From the NCBI RefSeq assembly GCF_026914185.1, contig NC_070565.1, positions 6,758,001 through 6,822,000 of the forward strand: a stretch of DNA of 64,000 nucleotides, in the 5' to 3' direction. Position 1 is the first letter of the stretch. Each line of letters begins with the position of its first letter. Below, piece by piece: positions 11,401-23,240 of this stretch. This stretch comes from Puccinia triticina (Eukaryota; Basidiomycota; Pucciniomycetes; Pucciniales; Pucciniaceae). Made by a program: the position numbers and the translations under genes. Below the pieces are notes generated by a model, which saw nothing but the letters and a program-made list of their open reading frames with translations, was not told where the DNA came from and did not search any database.

Positions 11401-12796
11401 CGGGGCTGATACGAGTAATGAAAGGTACAGGGGCCAGATCAGGGAGGGTGCTTGTGGGTACAAGGTTGGATGGGCCGTTTTCCAGGTGTGAGGGATGGTC
11501 ATCCGCCGGAAACGGCGTCTCGAGTCGACTCTCGGCAAGTAGTTCAGGCGAGAACTCTTCTTGATTAGTGGTTTTATATCTTGCTTCCTCTTCGCTCTCA
11601 TCTGCTGCCGGTGAGCTTGGGGCTCGCCTACTTGGTGAGCTGAAGATGCGGTTCTCAGTGGACAGGCGAGGCGAGCTATATTCTGGCTTAGCAGCTTCGT
11701 AAGATGATCCTCTTTCGACCTGTTCTGCCTCATGGTTGGACGGCGAGCCAGATTGTTCTTTGCTTGATGAGCTAGATGTGAATTCTTCTCGCTCGACAGC
11801 CTCGTAGGGGGATCTTCTTTCGGTCTGTTGTTCGGGTTCATGGTTGGCCGGTGAATGTGGTTGCTCTTTGCTCGATGAGCTGGATATAGATTCGTGAGAC
11901 TGATGCCGGATGATAGGTGATCTACATCTCGTCCTAAAATGCTCGTGTGAGCTAGCAGATCCAGAGTCTGGAAGCGCGTCGTGTTCTTGCGGATCTGGAC
12001 TCTGTTGTTCTAGGGGGCCAGGGGAAGGAGAAGGAGATCTGTGGTTTTCTTGGTGATGATGATGATGATGATGATGATGATGAGAGATGTTTGCAGGGGT
12101 TGTTGATGACGATCCGTTTTGCTGGGTTTCTTCGATCTCCAAGTTACGATAGCCATCGCTCGAGTATCGAACTTGGAAGCGATTCCGACTCTGTTGGGTC
12201 TTGAACCTGGCCTTATCCAGCTCGCTCATCACGATCTCCACATGGCCCATCGATACCTTGTGCTTCTTTTGTCCGTTGGCCCTCGTTCGCTGGGCGTCGC
12301 TCGTCTCTGCTGGCGATTCGTCCCGGGAGATCGTCAGATCGACGCCCAGCTTGGCATGTTCAACCTGGAACGCGTGGAATGCATTGTCTTCGTCCCATAT
12401 TCTTGGTTTGGGGGGCGTGGCTGGACTGGCCATGGAGCGGTTCCTTCGTGTTAATGGGTCCTGATTGGAGATTTCGATGAGCCGGTGGTGCTGGATGGTG
12501 TCCGATCCAGATGTGCGTGTTGTGGCGGCTGATGGGCGATGGTCTGGCTGGTGAGTGATCTGTGTGGCCGTTTTCTGTCGGTAGGATGGGCTTGCAGAGT
12601 AGTAGTGGCCCGGATGACGCGGGGAGACTTTGAGTATCAAGGGGTCGTCGGTCGGGCTGAGTGGGAGTAGGACCTGGTCGAGTACGATCGTCGGTGTTCT
12701 CGGTCCGGGCCATGCGAGGTCGTGTTTGATTCCGTGGTGGTGCTGGAGCAGGCTGAGTTGCTGCTTGGATGGTTTCGTGTCATCGTCGGCGGCCAT
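8449..12796 (-). CDS. Large Ser/Glu-rich protein, function not recognised
   Basis: Six exons are read on the minus strand: 12796-10810, 10712-about 10571, 10534-10436, 10356-10204, 10144-9334 and 9265-8449, for roughly 1,300 residues. The junction between the second and third exons does not resolve cleanly in phase with GT-AG borders. Translation could start at 12796 or at an in-frame ATG near 12435 (MASPATPPKPRIWDEDNAF); the stretch between is low complexity. The N-terminal half is Ser/Gln/Glu-rich, carries a ten-His run encoded near 12056-12085, and repeats the pair FLRESEERQSHASPIDQDAS. Later segments are better ordered: ILKVHHGFIPRGCKVENTGL, MLSWSQADWKILEFCFKRIE and, in the last exon, GKIWTVVAAFEARFDALAA, followed by a Thr/Ser-rich tail with basic RSWKKQRK. 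This fits a large disordered nuclear or cytoskeletal protein. I do not recognise the family. It diverges from MDM35 across about 170 bp. Confidence 0.6.
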
Positions 12797-12967
12797 CGCG
12801 GTTGCAGGTGGCGGCGGCTGCTGGGTTCAACAGGAGTTTTTTTCCAATTATATATACAATTGTGGCGGGGGTGGGCTGTGACAGGCGAGCTGTCACGCCC
12901 CTCCCCTCCGCCCGCTCATGACCCGCTCTGGTCCGTGACAGGCCCCACCCCAGAGCCGCTCCTGACC
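12797..12967. promoter_or_regulatory. Short divergent intergenic region
   Basis: About 170 bp separate the upstream-most start of the minus-strand gene from the MDM35 start. The interval contains an AT-rich core (AATTATATATACAATT near 12846-12861) that could serve transcription in either direction. No specific binding site is identified. Confidence 0.35.
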
Positions 12968-13335
12968 ATGGACTCCCTCGAGCCGCGATGCACGCCGCTG
13001 AAAAACTCCTACGACGCCTGCTTCAACAGATGGTTCGAGCACTACCTCACACTCACCGCCAGCCACGACTCGCCGAGTGATCGCAAGCGGGTCCTCGCCC
13101 GAAGCAAGGAGCAGTACGAGAAGGACTGTGGCCACAAATGGCTGCAGTACCATGCCTGTCTCAACGTAAATAACACGTTCTTGCCTGTAATCTACTCACA
13201 ACTCTGATCTGCTCCGGATCTCTCTTCCAGGAGGCACTCGACTCGCGCCAACTCAAACCGCTCTTAGAAGCTGCCCGAAACGAAGACCCGTTGCCGGAAC
13301 CATCAAAATTAGAAAAATCTACTCGACCGAGCTGA
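12968..13335 (+). CDS. MDM35: Mdm35/TRIAP1-family mitochondrial intermembrane-space protein
   Basis: Two exons (12968-13165 and 13231-13335) encode 100 residues, the usual size for the family. The twin CX9C motif is complete: Cys8-Cys18 within CTPLKNSYDAC and Cys54-Cys64 within CGHKWLQYHAC. The signature DACFNRWFEHYL between the motifs is typical. In yeast and human the protein is oxidised in the mitochondrial intermembrane space and binds Ups1/Ups2 (PRELI-like) proteins to support phosphatidic acid and phosphatidylserine transfer between membranes. The intron (GTAAAT...TTCCAG) is phase 0 directly after the second CX9C motif. The ATG at 12968 starts eight residues before the first Cys, as expected; the longer open frame upstream is not needed. 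Confidence 0.93.
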
Positions 13336-14101
13336 AGACCCATCACAGATATCTATCTATATATATATATATATCACTTTGAAGTTTGTATGAAGAAGAA
13401 CGAAAAATGCACAATTTCCCCCCCTGCAAGGACACTACCCCACTGTCCGGACCATTTGTATTCGCCTTTGTCCCACATGTCCATCTGTTTTGTCCTCGTT
13501 TTTCAGATGAAAGATGTATGCTCGCTTCCACCCATTATCATTGCTGCGGGCAGTTGGTTTTCGTTCTCAATAAACGCTACCAGGTAAACTCGGCTTCTCC
13601 AATGACCCAGTCCCTTTTTTACATTCCATTCCCTTTGATCTGATCCCTCCTATGCACCAAAAAACCCACATAAGATTGCCAATCTTCTGACAGATGGGAG
13701 CGGCAAAACTATGATAATTCCTGCGTTTCTGCTGCCAGCAGCAGTGCCGACTTCAGTCAAGTTGGCTTGGTGAGAATATTCGAGCATCCATGGCCCTGTT
13801 GCCATCCTTTTTCAGGTACATCCTTGACAAGGACTGCTGCATTGAGGGGCCTTTCTCAGCTTGAGACTGGGCATGATGTGTATCCGCCTGACCCGGATAT
13901 CGCAGCCAGCAAACCTTGTCCTGCGCGCGCGGAGTCCGGACCACGGACATGCCGAGCGGCCAGCCAAGTGGCAACCACCACACCTCGAACCGAAGACTGG
14001 GATACATACACCGGTAGCCGTATGGGTAACACATAGCACGCCAGTCGATAGACGATCACCACCAGAGAAGAAACGACACTAGTTCTCATCTCGAGACGGG
14101 C
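13336..14101. other. Intergenic region
   Basis: No gene is supported. There is a short TA microsatellite near 13352-13373. The remainder separates MDM35 from the first NRAMP gene and should hold its promoter. Confidence 0.5.
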
Positions 14102-16655
14102 ATGGCTATCATCGACGCATCCGATCCGACCGAACAGGGCGCTCCATCCTCATCAGCTGCTGCCCGAGTGGCCCCAAAACGGAAAAGGGACTGGAAGGCG
14201 AACAAGATATTCCTCGACCAACTCAAATTTATCGGGCCTGGAATAGTGGCTGCGTCAGTTCTTCTTGCCCTGTTCTTGTATCTAAGTAGACCTTGTTTTT
14301 CCATCCATCTTAGGAATCGGTTGAATGAAGTACTGACTTGTCCTCTTTCTGCTTGTTCTTTTAGAGTAGCTTATTGTGACCCAGGAAACGTACGTACATC
14401 CACAGCTCCGATCGAAGGAATTCTTTCACGTACTTCTTGATCTATCTAGCACTTCTTTCTCTGACTTGGTTAGTGGGTAACATCCACTCTTCTGATACTC
14501 TAGTGGGCAACTGATCTGGAAGCCGGCTCAACATTTGGCTATGTCCATCTGTTCGTAATCCTCTCGGCCTCGATGATGGCGATAGTCCTCCAGATCCTTG
14601 CAACTCGCTTAGGATATGTCACCGGCAAAGGTCAGTCTGTGACCTCCCCGTTCAACGTGCAATTTTCACCCTGGATAGCTGACCGTGAACTCATTATTAT
14701 TACTATATATACATTTCTTGGTCCTCTGTAGACCTCGCACAGCACTGCAGGCTAAGGTTTTACGATCGCCCAGCACACACAAAAGTGTGGCGGTGGTGTT
14801 GTTTATATCCTCTGTATGCGGTATGTGAGGCTGGTATCATGTATGCCTTTGCCCAATCTTTCCTCAAGTTGCACTTCATCCCTAAAATCTATCGCTTTTT
14901 TTTTTCTGCACATGGTCCAAAGATTCACGGACTTGGCTGAACTACTCGGCTCCGCTATTGCACTCAAAATGTCAGAGTTGTTTCAGCTATACCATTCTCC
15001 ACTTTTCCTATGAGAGAAAAGATTATAGTAGAACATAGAGCTGAGTGATAACCGCATATGAATTAGGTTGATTCCAAGGATGCCGCTCTGGGTTGGCGTC
15101 CTACTAACTTCCACCGACGTCTTCATAGTCCTAGCCTTCTTCAACTCTTATCCTGAAATCTCCAACCGCAACCGCCGTTCAATGCACATCTTCGAATTCT
15201 CGGTCGCAATACTTGTTTTAATCGTCCTGGTCTCTTTCATAGTCTTGATCGTTAACGTTCAGCCAGATTGGGGGGATACCTTCAGAGGCTTCTTACCCAG
15301 TCGGGCCATGATTGTAAATGGCGGACTGTATCTTGCTGTCAGTATAGTTGGTAAGTGACTTCTAGGTCCTCGGAAATGACAGGTTTTATATGTTGTGGGA
15401 AGATTGATGGGCAAACATTCATTTGACAGGTGCCACTGTTATGCCTCACTCCATATTTCTAGGTAAGCAGAGCAGTGTTTGTTTTCTATTCCGCAATGCT
15501 TTTTCGAATATCCAGTTTCTAATAGCTAAGCTTGGGATCGACTCAACGCACAGGCTCCAAGGTTGCCATCTCAGATCGATTGAAGCCTTCGCCTATCGAG
15601 GATAAAGAGACCCAATTAGGGCGATCACCTGTTCCCAGCGCTTCTCGAGATCTCTCGCCTATCCAAACATCTTCGGAGCTGCCCCCCATCCAAATAGCTC
15701 ATGCTGCTGGCCTGCGTTTGCAACAGACCTCGCCCGTCAACGACTACGTCAGTTCGGTTGAACACTGTAAAGCACATGTGGCACACGCTAGCTTTGATAT
15801 AGCCATCTCTCTTTTCACTCTAGCTTTGCGTAAGCCCTTGACATTTATTTGTATATCATCTCAAGTGATTCAGATTTTGGTTCCTTCACAAACTAATAAC
15901 CCACCTCCCTTGGGTAACAACAAAAGCAATCAATGCGGCTATCCTAATTGTCGCAGCTGCTGCGTTTTACTATACTGGGTCGGACGGCCCCTCGCAGGTG
16001 GCAGATCTAGCATCAGCTCATCAGCTACTCACGAGTCGCGTTGGAGTTGGATCAGGCTATACATTTGCCATCGCTTTGTTAGTGGCTGGACAAGCCGCTT
16101 CTATCACAGTCACCCTGGCTGGCCAGATTGTCTCTGAAGGCTTCATCGAATGGCGCACTCGGCCTGTTGTCCGCAGACTAGTTACTAGATTAATCGGAAT
16201 CGTTCCTTCTGCTATTGTAGCTGCATCCGTGGGGCCGCAGGGAGTAGACGACCTTTTGGTGGGAAGTCAAGTGGCCCTCAGCATGGTTTTACCGTTGGTC
16301 TCTCTTATTTATGATATGCAGGCAACATCAGGGAAGGCTAACTGAGGGCTTCATTTTTATTTTTCTTAGATTTGTCGTTCTACCTCTGATTATCTTTACA
16401 TCAGATCCACAGACGATGACCATGCCCAATTACCATGCACTCCCCTCAAGATCACCGATCGGCTCTCCCACTTCCACACATCCGACCAAACCACCCGGCG
16501 AAAATGAAAACGAAGGCACTCGTGCGCTCATGCCTTCAAATGAATCTACGTTCGAAAATAACCTGCCGACAAAGATCATCGTCCTCCTCATCTTCTGCAT
16601 TTGTTGCGTTGCTAACGTGTATGCTATTGTACAATTAGCTCAAGGCAGGACCTGA
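14102..16655 (+). CDS. NRAMP (Smf-type) divalent metal transporter, copy 1
   Basis: A multi-exon gene for a multi-pass membrane metal-proton symporter. The first exon ends at 14253 with a GTCAGT donor after IGPGIVA. A 25-nt exon (14365-14389) carries AYCDPGN, and the next begins WATDLEAGS, so the metal-binding DPGN motif of the first transmembrane segment is intact and split by introns. Later exons give [42 protein letters not shown] (the conserved MPH motif of segment 6), a hydrophilic Ser/Pro-rich loop, [33 protein letters not shown] and a final segment [20 protein letters not shown] before the stop. Family knowledge: NRAMP/Smf proteins import Mn2+, Fe2+ and related ions at the plasma membrane or endomembranes. 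The insertion between segments 6 and 7 resembles other fungal Smf proteins. A second, convergent copy lies at 23241-26015. Confidence 0.9.
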
Positions 16656-17115
16656 AAAAAAATGTGCATTTTGTATCTAATCCAGCGTTCAATCAGTGGT
16701 CTTCGTGTAAAGTTTCCCTTTTTACCCATTCAGGGTAATTGAATCTATAGATGTCGTTTTACATACTCAAAAAGCAGCATACTATTTATATATTTGATGC
16801 ATGAATACATGTCTACATCCTCATTCTCAACTTGATCTTGCCTTAAGGCTTCATAAGCGTTCGCTAAGAAGTACGAGTATTCACGCATCCGTTGTCTATC
16901 AACTCTCTATGCACATCAGATATATGTAAACAAAGTGGAAGAGATGTGGATTGTTTGAGTTTTTTAGTATGTAAATTCTTGATTACTTGTCTGTGTTGCG
17001 TGTTTACCGTGTAGAACCAAGTCCAAGAGGAACATGAACCAATTACTTGCGCATTTTAAAATACAGGTGTGACATTATCAATACTATGCGTTTTTCTGGC
17101 GTTGAGCTTGGTCCC
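16656..17115. other. 3' intergenic region of NRAMP copy 1
   Basis: AT-rich with no open frame of note; it probably contains the transcript end. It stops at the Copia target duplication TGATC (17116-17120). Confidence 0.5.
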
Positions 17116-17120
17116 TGATC

Positions 17121-17703
17121 TAATGCGCGACAAAGGGGAGTGCAACTATAGCAGCAAGAAGCTGTGAGTGTGATGACACTGAGAGACGACACGGGCGAGG
17201 TGGAAGCACACCTATAGCAGCAAGAAGCTGTGAGTGTGATGACACTGAGAGACGACACGGGCGAGGTGGAAGCACACCTAGGACCGAGTGAGGATGAAGT
17301 TTGAGTGAGTTTGATGATGAAAACAATGAAGTGAAAATGAATGGAAAACTACGACGATATACTGACCTATAGCAGCAAGAAGCTGTGAGTGTGATGACAC
17401 TGAGAGACGACACGGGCGAGGTGGAAGCACACCTGAGAGAGAAGAAAAACAAATGAGACAAGAACATAGGAACGAGATGAGTGATACGAGAGCATACCTA
17501 GGACCGAGTGAGGATGAAGTTTGAGTGAGTTTGATGATGAAAACAATGAAGTGAAAATGAATGAAAACTACTACAAGCTAGGTAGACATAAACACTACAA
17601 AGACACTTAGGGTTGCCGAGTATCATCATCTAATTCCAAACCTAAACGATCCAAGTCCGCAGCACGGCGCATGAGAGTCTGCCCGGCTCCATATGCCTCA
17701 ATA
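17121..17703 (-). repeat. Copia 3' LTR
   Basis: 583 bp. It contains three copies of a 66-bp unit starting CTATAGCAGCAAGAAGCTGT (near 17145, 17212 and 17367) and two copies of a segment beginning GGACCGAGTGAGGATGAAG. The same layout is present in the partner LTR. Confidence 0.9.
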
Positions 17704-17714
17704 CCCCCCCTCTC

Positions 17715-20700
17715 TCATTGCCGCTGGATCTTGAGATCGGAAATGATATGTTGATGTTTTTGCCGTCCGAGTGCCTTGGTGCACACGTCCGCCTTTTGAT
17801 GATTAGTTGGGATGTAATTGATGTGAATCAGTCCCGTGTCATGAACTTCGCGGAGCCAGTGATATATGATGTCGATGTGTTTGGACCGTTGTTGAAAAAT
17901 TGGGTTAGTCGCGAGAGCAATGGCGCTCTGATTGTCGACAAAAACCTCAAATTTTGTGGTGAATCGGACCGATAGACTCTGGAACAAGTACTTGAGCCAA
18001 ACGGATTCTTGAACGCCTTCAAACAGAGCGCGGTATTCTGCTTCCGTGGTTGATGTAGATACAGTTTGCTGCTTCTTCGATCGCCAAGAGAGAAGATTAC
18101 CGGCAAAGAGTGTGACGTAGCCGGAGTACGACCTACGGTCGTCAGTGCAGTTGGCGAAGTCAGCATCCGTGTAGACTGAGATGTTGTCCAAGTTACTTGA
18201 GCCTTTCAGTTGGATTCCGTGTTTTTTGGTTCCCGCCAGATATCGGAGGAGATGCTGGACAGCTTTCCAGTGAGCCATTCCTGGCTTTTCGAGATGTTGT
18301 GATAATTGTGAGACTGTAAAGGAGATATCTGGACGAGTCGAGACGGAGAGATAGTTGAGGAGACCCAGTGCTTCACGATAGTTGACGTTGAGTTGACGAA
18401 AAGCGTTGTGGTCTTCGTCCGAGGATTTCACTAGCCGTGAGTTCGCGACCATCGGCGTTGAGGTAGTTCTACAATCCGACATCCTGTAGTTATCAAGGAT
18501 GGATTGTGTATATGCTTCTTGACTTAAGAGAAGTGAAGTTGGTGAAGTCCGGGTCAGTTTGATACCGAGTATGTGCTTCGCTTCCCCGAGGTCTTCCATC
18601 TTAAACTTTTCAGAAATAAGAGTCTTGAAGCAATTGACGTCGTGGCTAATGATAATCATGTCATCGACATAAACGTGAACGAAGCATTCCCAATCCGGAA
18701 CTTGAGAAGTGAACAGACAAGGATCTGCCGGAGATGGAGAGAAGTTGATAGAGCTGAAGAAGTCCCTGAGCTCGGCGTACCAAACCCGCGGAGCTTGCTT
18801 GAGGCCGTAGATGGCTTTATGAAGCTTCAAGCAATATCCTTTGGGTACGTCGAGTCCAGGTGGTGGCCGAAGATAAACCGACTCCTTGAGATTTCCGTTG
18901 AGGAAAGCGTTTTTGGCATCCATTTGATGGATGTGGTAGCCGCGTGACAAGCCGACAATCAGCGCAGCCCTCAGACTTGTTGACCGTCCGGTAGGTGCAT
19001 AAGTGAAACCCACCCCATCCTTCTGCTGAGAGCCCTGCGCGCACAGTCAAGCTTTGAACTTCACGACGATCCCCTCTGAGTTCTTCTTTTTGCGGAAGAC
19101 CCAGACTGTACCCAGAAGCGACTCGTCGCCTGGAATGACTTCGATGCTCCACACCTTGAGGTCCTTCATGGCCGTTAGTTCGGAGTCTACCGCTTGAGTC
19201 CAGCACGAAGCTTCCGATGAAAGCATAGCCTCACGATAAGTGCGAGGAATTTCCGAGGCGGTTAATGCTCTGGCTAAATTAGCCCTCCTTTTGGTGTGTA
19301 GAATGTGGGAAGTGTCGATGTCGGAGCTGATGTTCTTCGGCGCGATGTTGGACGTAAGACGAATGTCATAGCCGGGTTTCGGCTGCTTGGAAGAGTCATT
19401 TTGGCGTGAAGATTCGGTGTTTGCTTCTTGAGTTTGAACCGGAGGATCAGCCGCAGCCAGCCGATCAGTTGGGTCCGAGTCCACAAAGAAGGATTCGACA
19501 TCGATCAGCGGTGCATCCAAGTCAAGTTCATCTTCAGCAGATCGCCATTCGAGAACGTCGAGCAGAGAGTCAGGAGAGGGAGACGGAGGAGAAGGTGAAG
19601 ATTCATCGAATTCGTCGAATTCGAAAGGAGTGAGTGGGTCGAAGTGGTAGGAGGGATCAGCTGGAGAGAAAATGGAGACTCCTGGGAATTCTGTCACGAC
19701 AAATGTGACGTCGTGACAGCGCTCCACTTTTCCTCCTGGTAGGAGAACGCGCCAGTTATGCGTTCCCAGCTGGTACCCGACCAGAATGCCCTTCTTGGCA
19801 GTGTCGCCAAATTTTCCGTCACGAAGTTGTTTCGGAATGTTGACATACGCTAGACAGCCGAATGGTTTGAGACGTGAGGTGTTGAAAGATGAGCCAAACC
19901 ATTTGTTATACGGAGTTTCCCACCGAAGTTTGCGCATTGGTGTGGTGTTTTCCAAGAAGACAGCCGTTGAAACTGCCTCGGCCCAGTACTCAGATGGGAG
20001 CTTGGCCTGTTTTAGAAGACATCTTGCTTTCTCTGATGTCGACCGGTTTCCTCTCTCAGCGACGGAGTTTTGCTGAGGAGTGTAAGGAGCCGTGACTTGA
20101 ACGGTGATCCCTTTGCTTTTGAGGAAGTCGAGAAATTCAGTTGAATTGAACTCGCCTCCGCCATCAAAGATTACAGTTTTAATGTTTGATGAATGATGAT
20201 TGGTGACTTCATGATAGTATTGCATGAAGAATGAAAAGGTTTCAGATTTTTTTGATAACAAGTAGACGTGGCGATAACGAGTAAAATAATCTGTGATTTT
20301 GAAGTAGTATTCTTTACCACCAAAGGATCTAGGATTGATTCTCCCGCTGAGGTCCATGTAGACGTACTCAAGCGGTCGAGTGGCTTCGGGGAGAGAACCA
20401 GGAAACGGAAGTCGATGAGATTTCGACAGTGAGCAAGCTTCACAGTCAATCTTTGAAGCCTTGATGCCCGGGAACATCTTCTTTAGAGCCTTGATGTGAG
20501 GGTGTCCTGCTGACCTGTGAATGGTGTTAATGTCAGTCGATGTTGCCGTTTTGGCGAGAGCAGAGGGTGACTGACCTTGACTTCCAGGAGCGAGCTTGAT
20601 GTTGCAGACGCCACCAATTACTGCCGTTGAGAGAATGATTGAGTTGTTGCGGACCAAGTCAAACGTGCTAGCTCCAGTTCGAACAACGTTGCAGCCGCGT

Positions 20701-21809
20701 TCAAACAATCTTCCGAAGCTGATGAGAGTTCCAGATAAGCCAGGAACGTGGAGAGCTTTCAACTTGAGGTCGGTGCCGTCGTTCGCGAGTAATCGAACAA
20801 AACCTTCACCTACGGACTCAAGGTGATTTCCGTCGGCAAGTGCAATTTGGGTTGAACGTTCGCGGTAGTCGGTGAAACGTGACTTGTCGCTAAACATATG
20901 ATGACTAGCTCCACTGTCGAGAAAACAGACGTCGTCAGTCTGAACTGCAGAGAGAGCCTTGCGAATGCAGAGAAGTCCACTGCTCGTGGTGCTGATTGAA
21001 GAGGTATCAGCTGCGTCGTCGTCGTCGCTGATTGGTTGTTTAGAGGTTGCCGCTTTGGCGGTCGGCTTCTTCTTCTTCTTGAGAGCCTTGCAATCAGCTG
21101 CCGAGTGCTTAGTCGCCGGGTTGTGAGTCCCAGGGGCACAGAATGGAGGTGTGGTGGTGGCCGACATTGCAGATTCTTGCTTGATGATTGGGGCGGCCGC
21201 AATCGGGGTAGTGTGATGAGAGACTGACAACGAACCAGTGCGTTCGTTTTCGAGAGCGGTCTTGATCATTTCAATGCTGATTGGTCGCTGGTTGAATAGA
21301 CTCGCCTTGAGGTGTTTGTAGTCGTCCGCAGGGAGTTTGTTCAGAATAATTTCGCAGAGCAGAGACTCCTTGAGATCGGCTTTTTCTGGTTTGCCGATGA
21401 TGAGACCGACTGAAGCCACTCGGCTCAGACCGGCGTTGAGATCGTCGATGAATGTGGTAACATTGCCCCTGTAAGGAAAGGTGCAGAAGTCGAGATAGAC
21501 GACCGACTGGTTCTGGGCCGAATGAGACTCGTAGTAACCCACGAGAAGAGCCCAGATGAGATTTGGCTTCTTCCGATTTGACTCAGTGACAAATCGTTGG
21601 TGATTGACCTGTCCGATAGATTGATATAAGATACCGGCGACCTGTTCTTCTTTGTCGAGGTGATCAGCTCGAAGTGCCGCGTCCTCGGGAATAGCACAGC
21701 CATCGAGATATTTCGCCAACTTGTGCTGCATGCAGTAGCCGAGGATCTTGATCTTCCAGGCGTCCCAGTTGGTGTCGTTGAGGACCGGAAATGACTTGTT
21801 GTCAGACAT
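17715..21809 (-). pseudogene. Copia gag-pol polyprotein with one in-frame TGA
   Basis: A single frame of about 1,365 codons runs from ATG 21809 to the stop at 17715, interrupted only by TGA at 19049-19047. Order: Gag (WDAWKIKILGYCMQHKL); a zinc-knuckle-like C/H cluster (FCAPGTHNPATKHSAADC); protease FLDSGASHHMF; the integrase zinc region ending CEACSLSKSH; the integrase core with MDLSG, FDGGGEFNS and QNSVAERGN supplying the D,D,E triad; reverse transcriptase with MDAKNAFLNG and the catalytic YVDDM; RNase H with TDADFAN and STTEAEYRAL. The stop lies in VVKFKA-stop-LCAQG, where Copia proteins have Arg, so CGA to TGA is the likely change. Otherwise the frame is clean. Readthrough cannot be excluded (the stop is followed by C) but is not required. 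Confidence 0.9.
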
Positions 21810-21858
21810 ATTGAGCGTGACAGTTTACGAGAGCTAAACGGAGCGCGGGCTCATAACC

Positions 21859-22441
21859 TAATGCGCGACAAAGGGGAGTGCAACTATAGCAGCAAGAAGC
21901 TGTGAGTGTGATGACACTGAGAGACGACACGGGCGAGGTGGAAGCACACCTATAGCAGCAAGAAGCTGTGAGTGTGATGACACTGAGAGACGACACGGGC
22001 GAGGTGGAAGCACACCTAGGACCGAGTGAGGATGAAGTTTGAGTGAGTTTGATGATGAAAACAATGAAGTGAAAATGAATGGAAAACTACGACGATATAC
22101 TGACCTATAGCAGCAAGAAGCTGTGAGTGTGATGACACTGAGAGACGACACGGGCGAGGTGGAAGCACACCTGAGAGAGAAGAAAAACAAATGAGACAAG
22201 AACATAGGAACGAGATGAGTGATACGAGAGCATACCTAGGACCGAGTGAGGATGAAGTTTGAGTGAGTTTGATGATGAAAACAATGAAGTGAAAATGAAT
22301 GAAAACTACTACAAGCTAGGTAGACATAAACACTACAAAGACACTTAGGGTTGCCGAGTATCATCATCTAATTCCAAACCTAAACGATCCAAGTCCGCAG
22401 CACGGCGCATGAGAGTCTGCCCGGCTCCATATGCCTCAATA
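21859..22441 (-). repeat. Copia 5' LTR
   Basis: 583 bp, no difference from the 17121-17703 LTR seen by eye, including the three 66-bp repeats. It is followed downstream on the minus strand by the gag start at 21809, so the leader is only about 50 bp. Confidence 0.9.
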
Positions 22442-22446
22442 TGATC

Positions 22447-23240
22447 AACTTGCCGAGTCATGCGTTGGACCGAGTCTGTGGAATTGAGCATAAAAGAACC
22501 AGTGCTGCTGAATTCCCGGACACTCGTGCGCGCATCACTCTAAATATACGTTGAATGCCCCCAGTGTATTTGACCAGATTTGACCACCTTCTCACACACC
22601 CAGGTGCACCTTTCCCCGCACGGCAGTCCACCACATCGATACGAAGGACTGAGGGTCTCAGGAATCACCATTATTGATTATCCCTGGATTGCAAAAATTG
22701 CTCATCTAGGAAGGCCATAGGACCGTCGCATTGGCTACATACATACGTCAATAGCGAACAACCGCCCCCGGTGTTATTTGGAAATTCCAAAACTAGTGAT
22801 CTGGTTCCCGTCGAGTTCTAAATTCCTATCTCATTTTCGTAATTTTTGGTGATAAACATGTGGTTAATTAGAAAATGTTTTTGGGAGTGGAATCTAGGCT
22901 GACGTCAAAATGACAATGGGAAGTCCTCCAATGATTAATTGATCCAATAGAGAAGTGGAGAAATTGTTCAATACAGATGAAGAATTGCGTAGCTCGACAA
23001 AGCTTCCTACTACTCGTAGCTCGACAAAGCTTCCTACTACTAGATACGCCTCCAGGTTGAGCGTGTAGCATAGATATGTATTACCATGATGTGCCTTGAG
23101 TGATTGCTTCAAAAAATGTTCCGCAAAGCGTGTACAACCCCCCCCCCAAAAAAAAAAAAAAAAAAAAACCTATACAGAACTGTGCAGTCCTATTGCGTCT
23201 TCAGAGTGATGGCTTTGCCGTGAAATCAGCCAATTTTTCT
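22447..23240. other. Intergenic region downstream of NRAMP copy 2
   Basis: No gene. There is a tandem duplication of a roughly 27-bp unit containing GTAGCTCGACAAAGCTTCCT at 22987-23041. A C-run followed by an A-run lies at about 23139-23168; its length may be unreliable. Confidence 0.5.

Larger units (their letters stand above)
17121..22441 (-). mobile_element. Full-length Ty1/Copia LTR retrotransposon
   Basis: Two 583-bp LTRs (17121-17703 and 21859-22441) bound a 5.3-kb element transcribed on the minus strand. TGATC lies directly outside both LTRs (17116-17120 and 22442-22446), a perfect 5-bp target duplication. With these borders the LTRs start TATTGAGG and end GCGCATTA on the coding strand rather than the usual TG...CA. 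The LTRs appear identical by eye, so the insertion looks recent. It lies in the shared 3' region of the two convergent NRAMP genes. Next to the 5' LTR (minus strand) is a GGTTATGAGCCC stretch that could be the primer-binding site. A purine-rich GAGAGAGGGGGGG tract before the 3' LTR is the likely polypurine tract. Confidence 0.92.

Noticed and set aside
17120..17467. 115-codon open frame in the Copia LTR
   Set aside because: Present identically in both LTRs and generated by the 66-bp tandem repeats; no evidence of coding.
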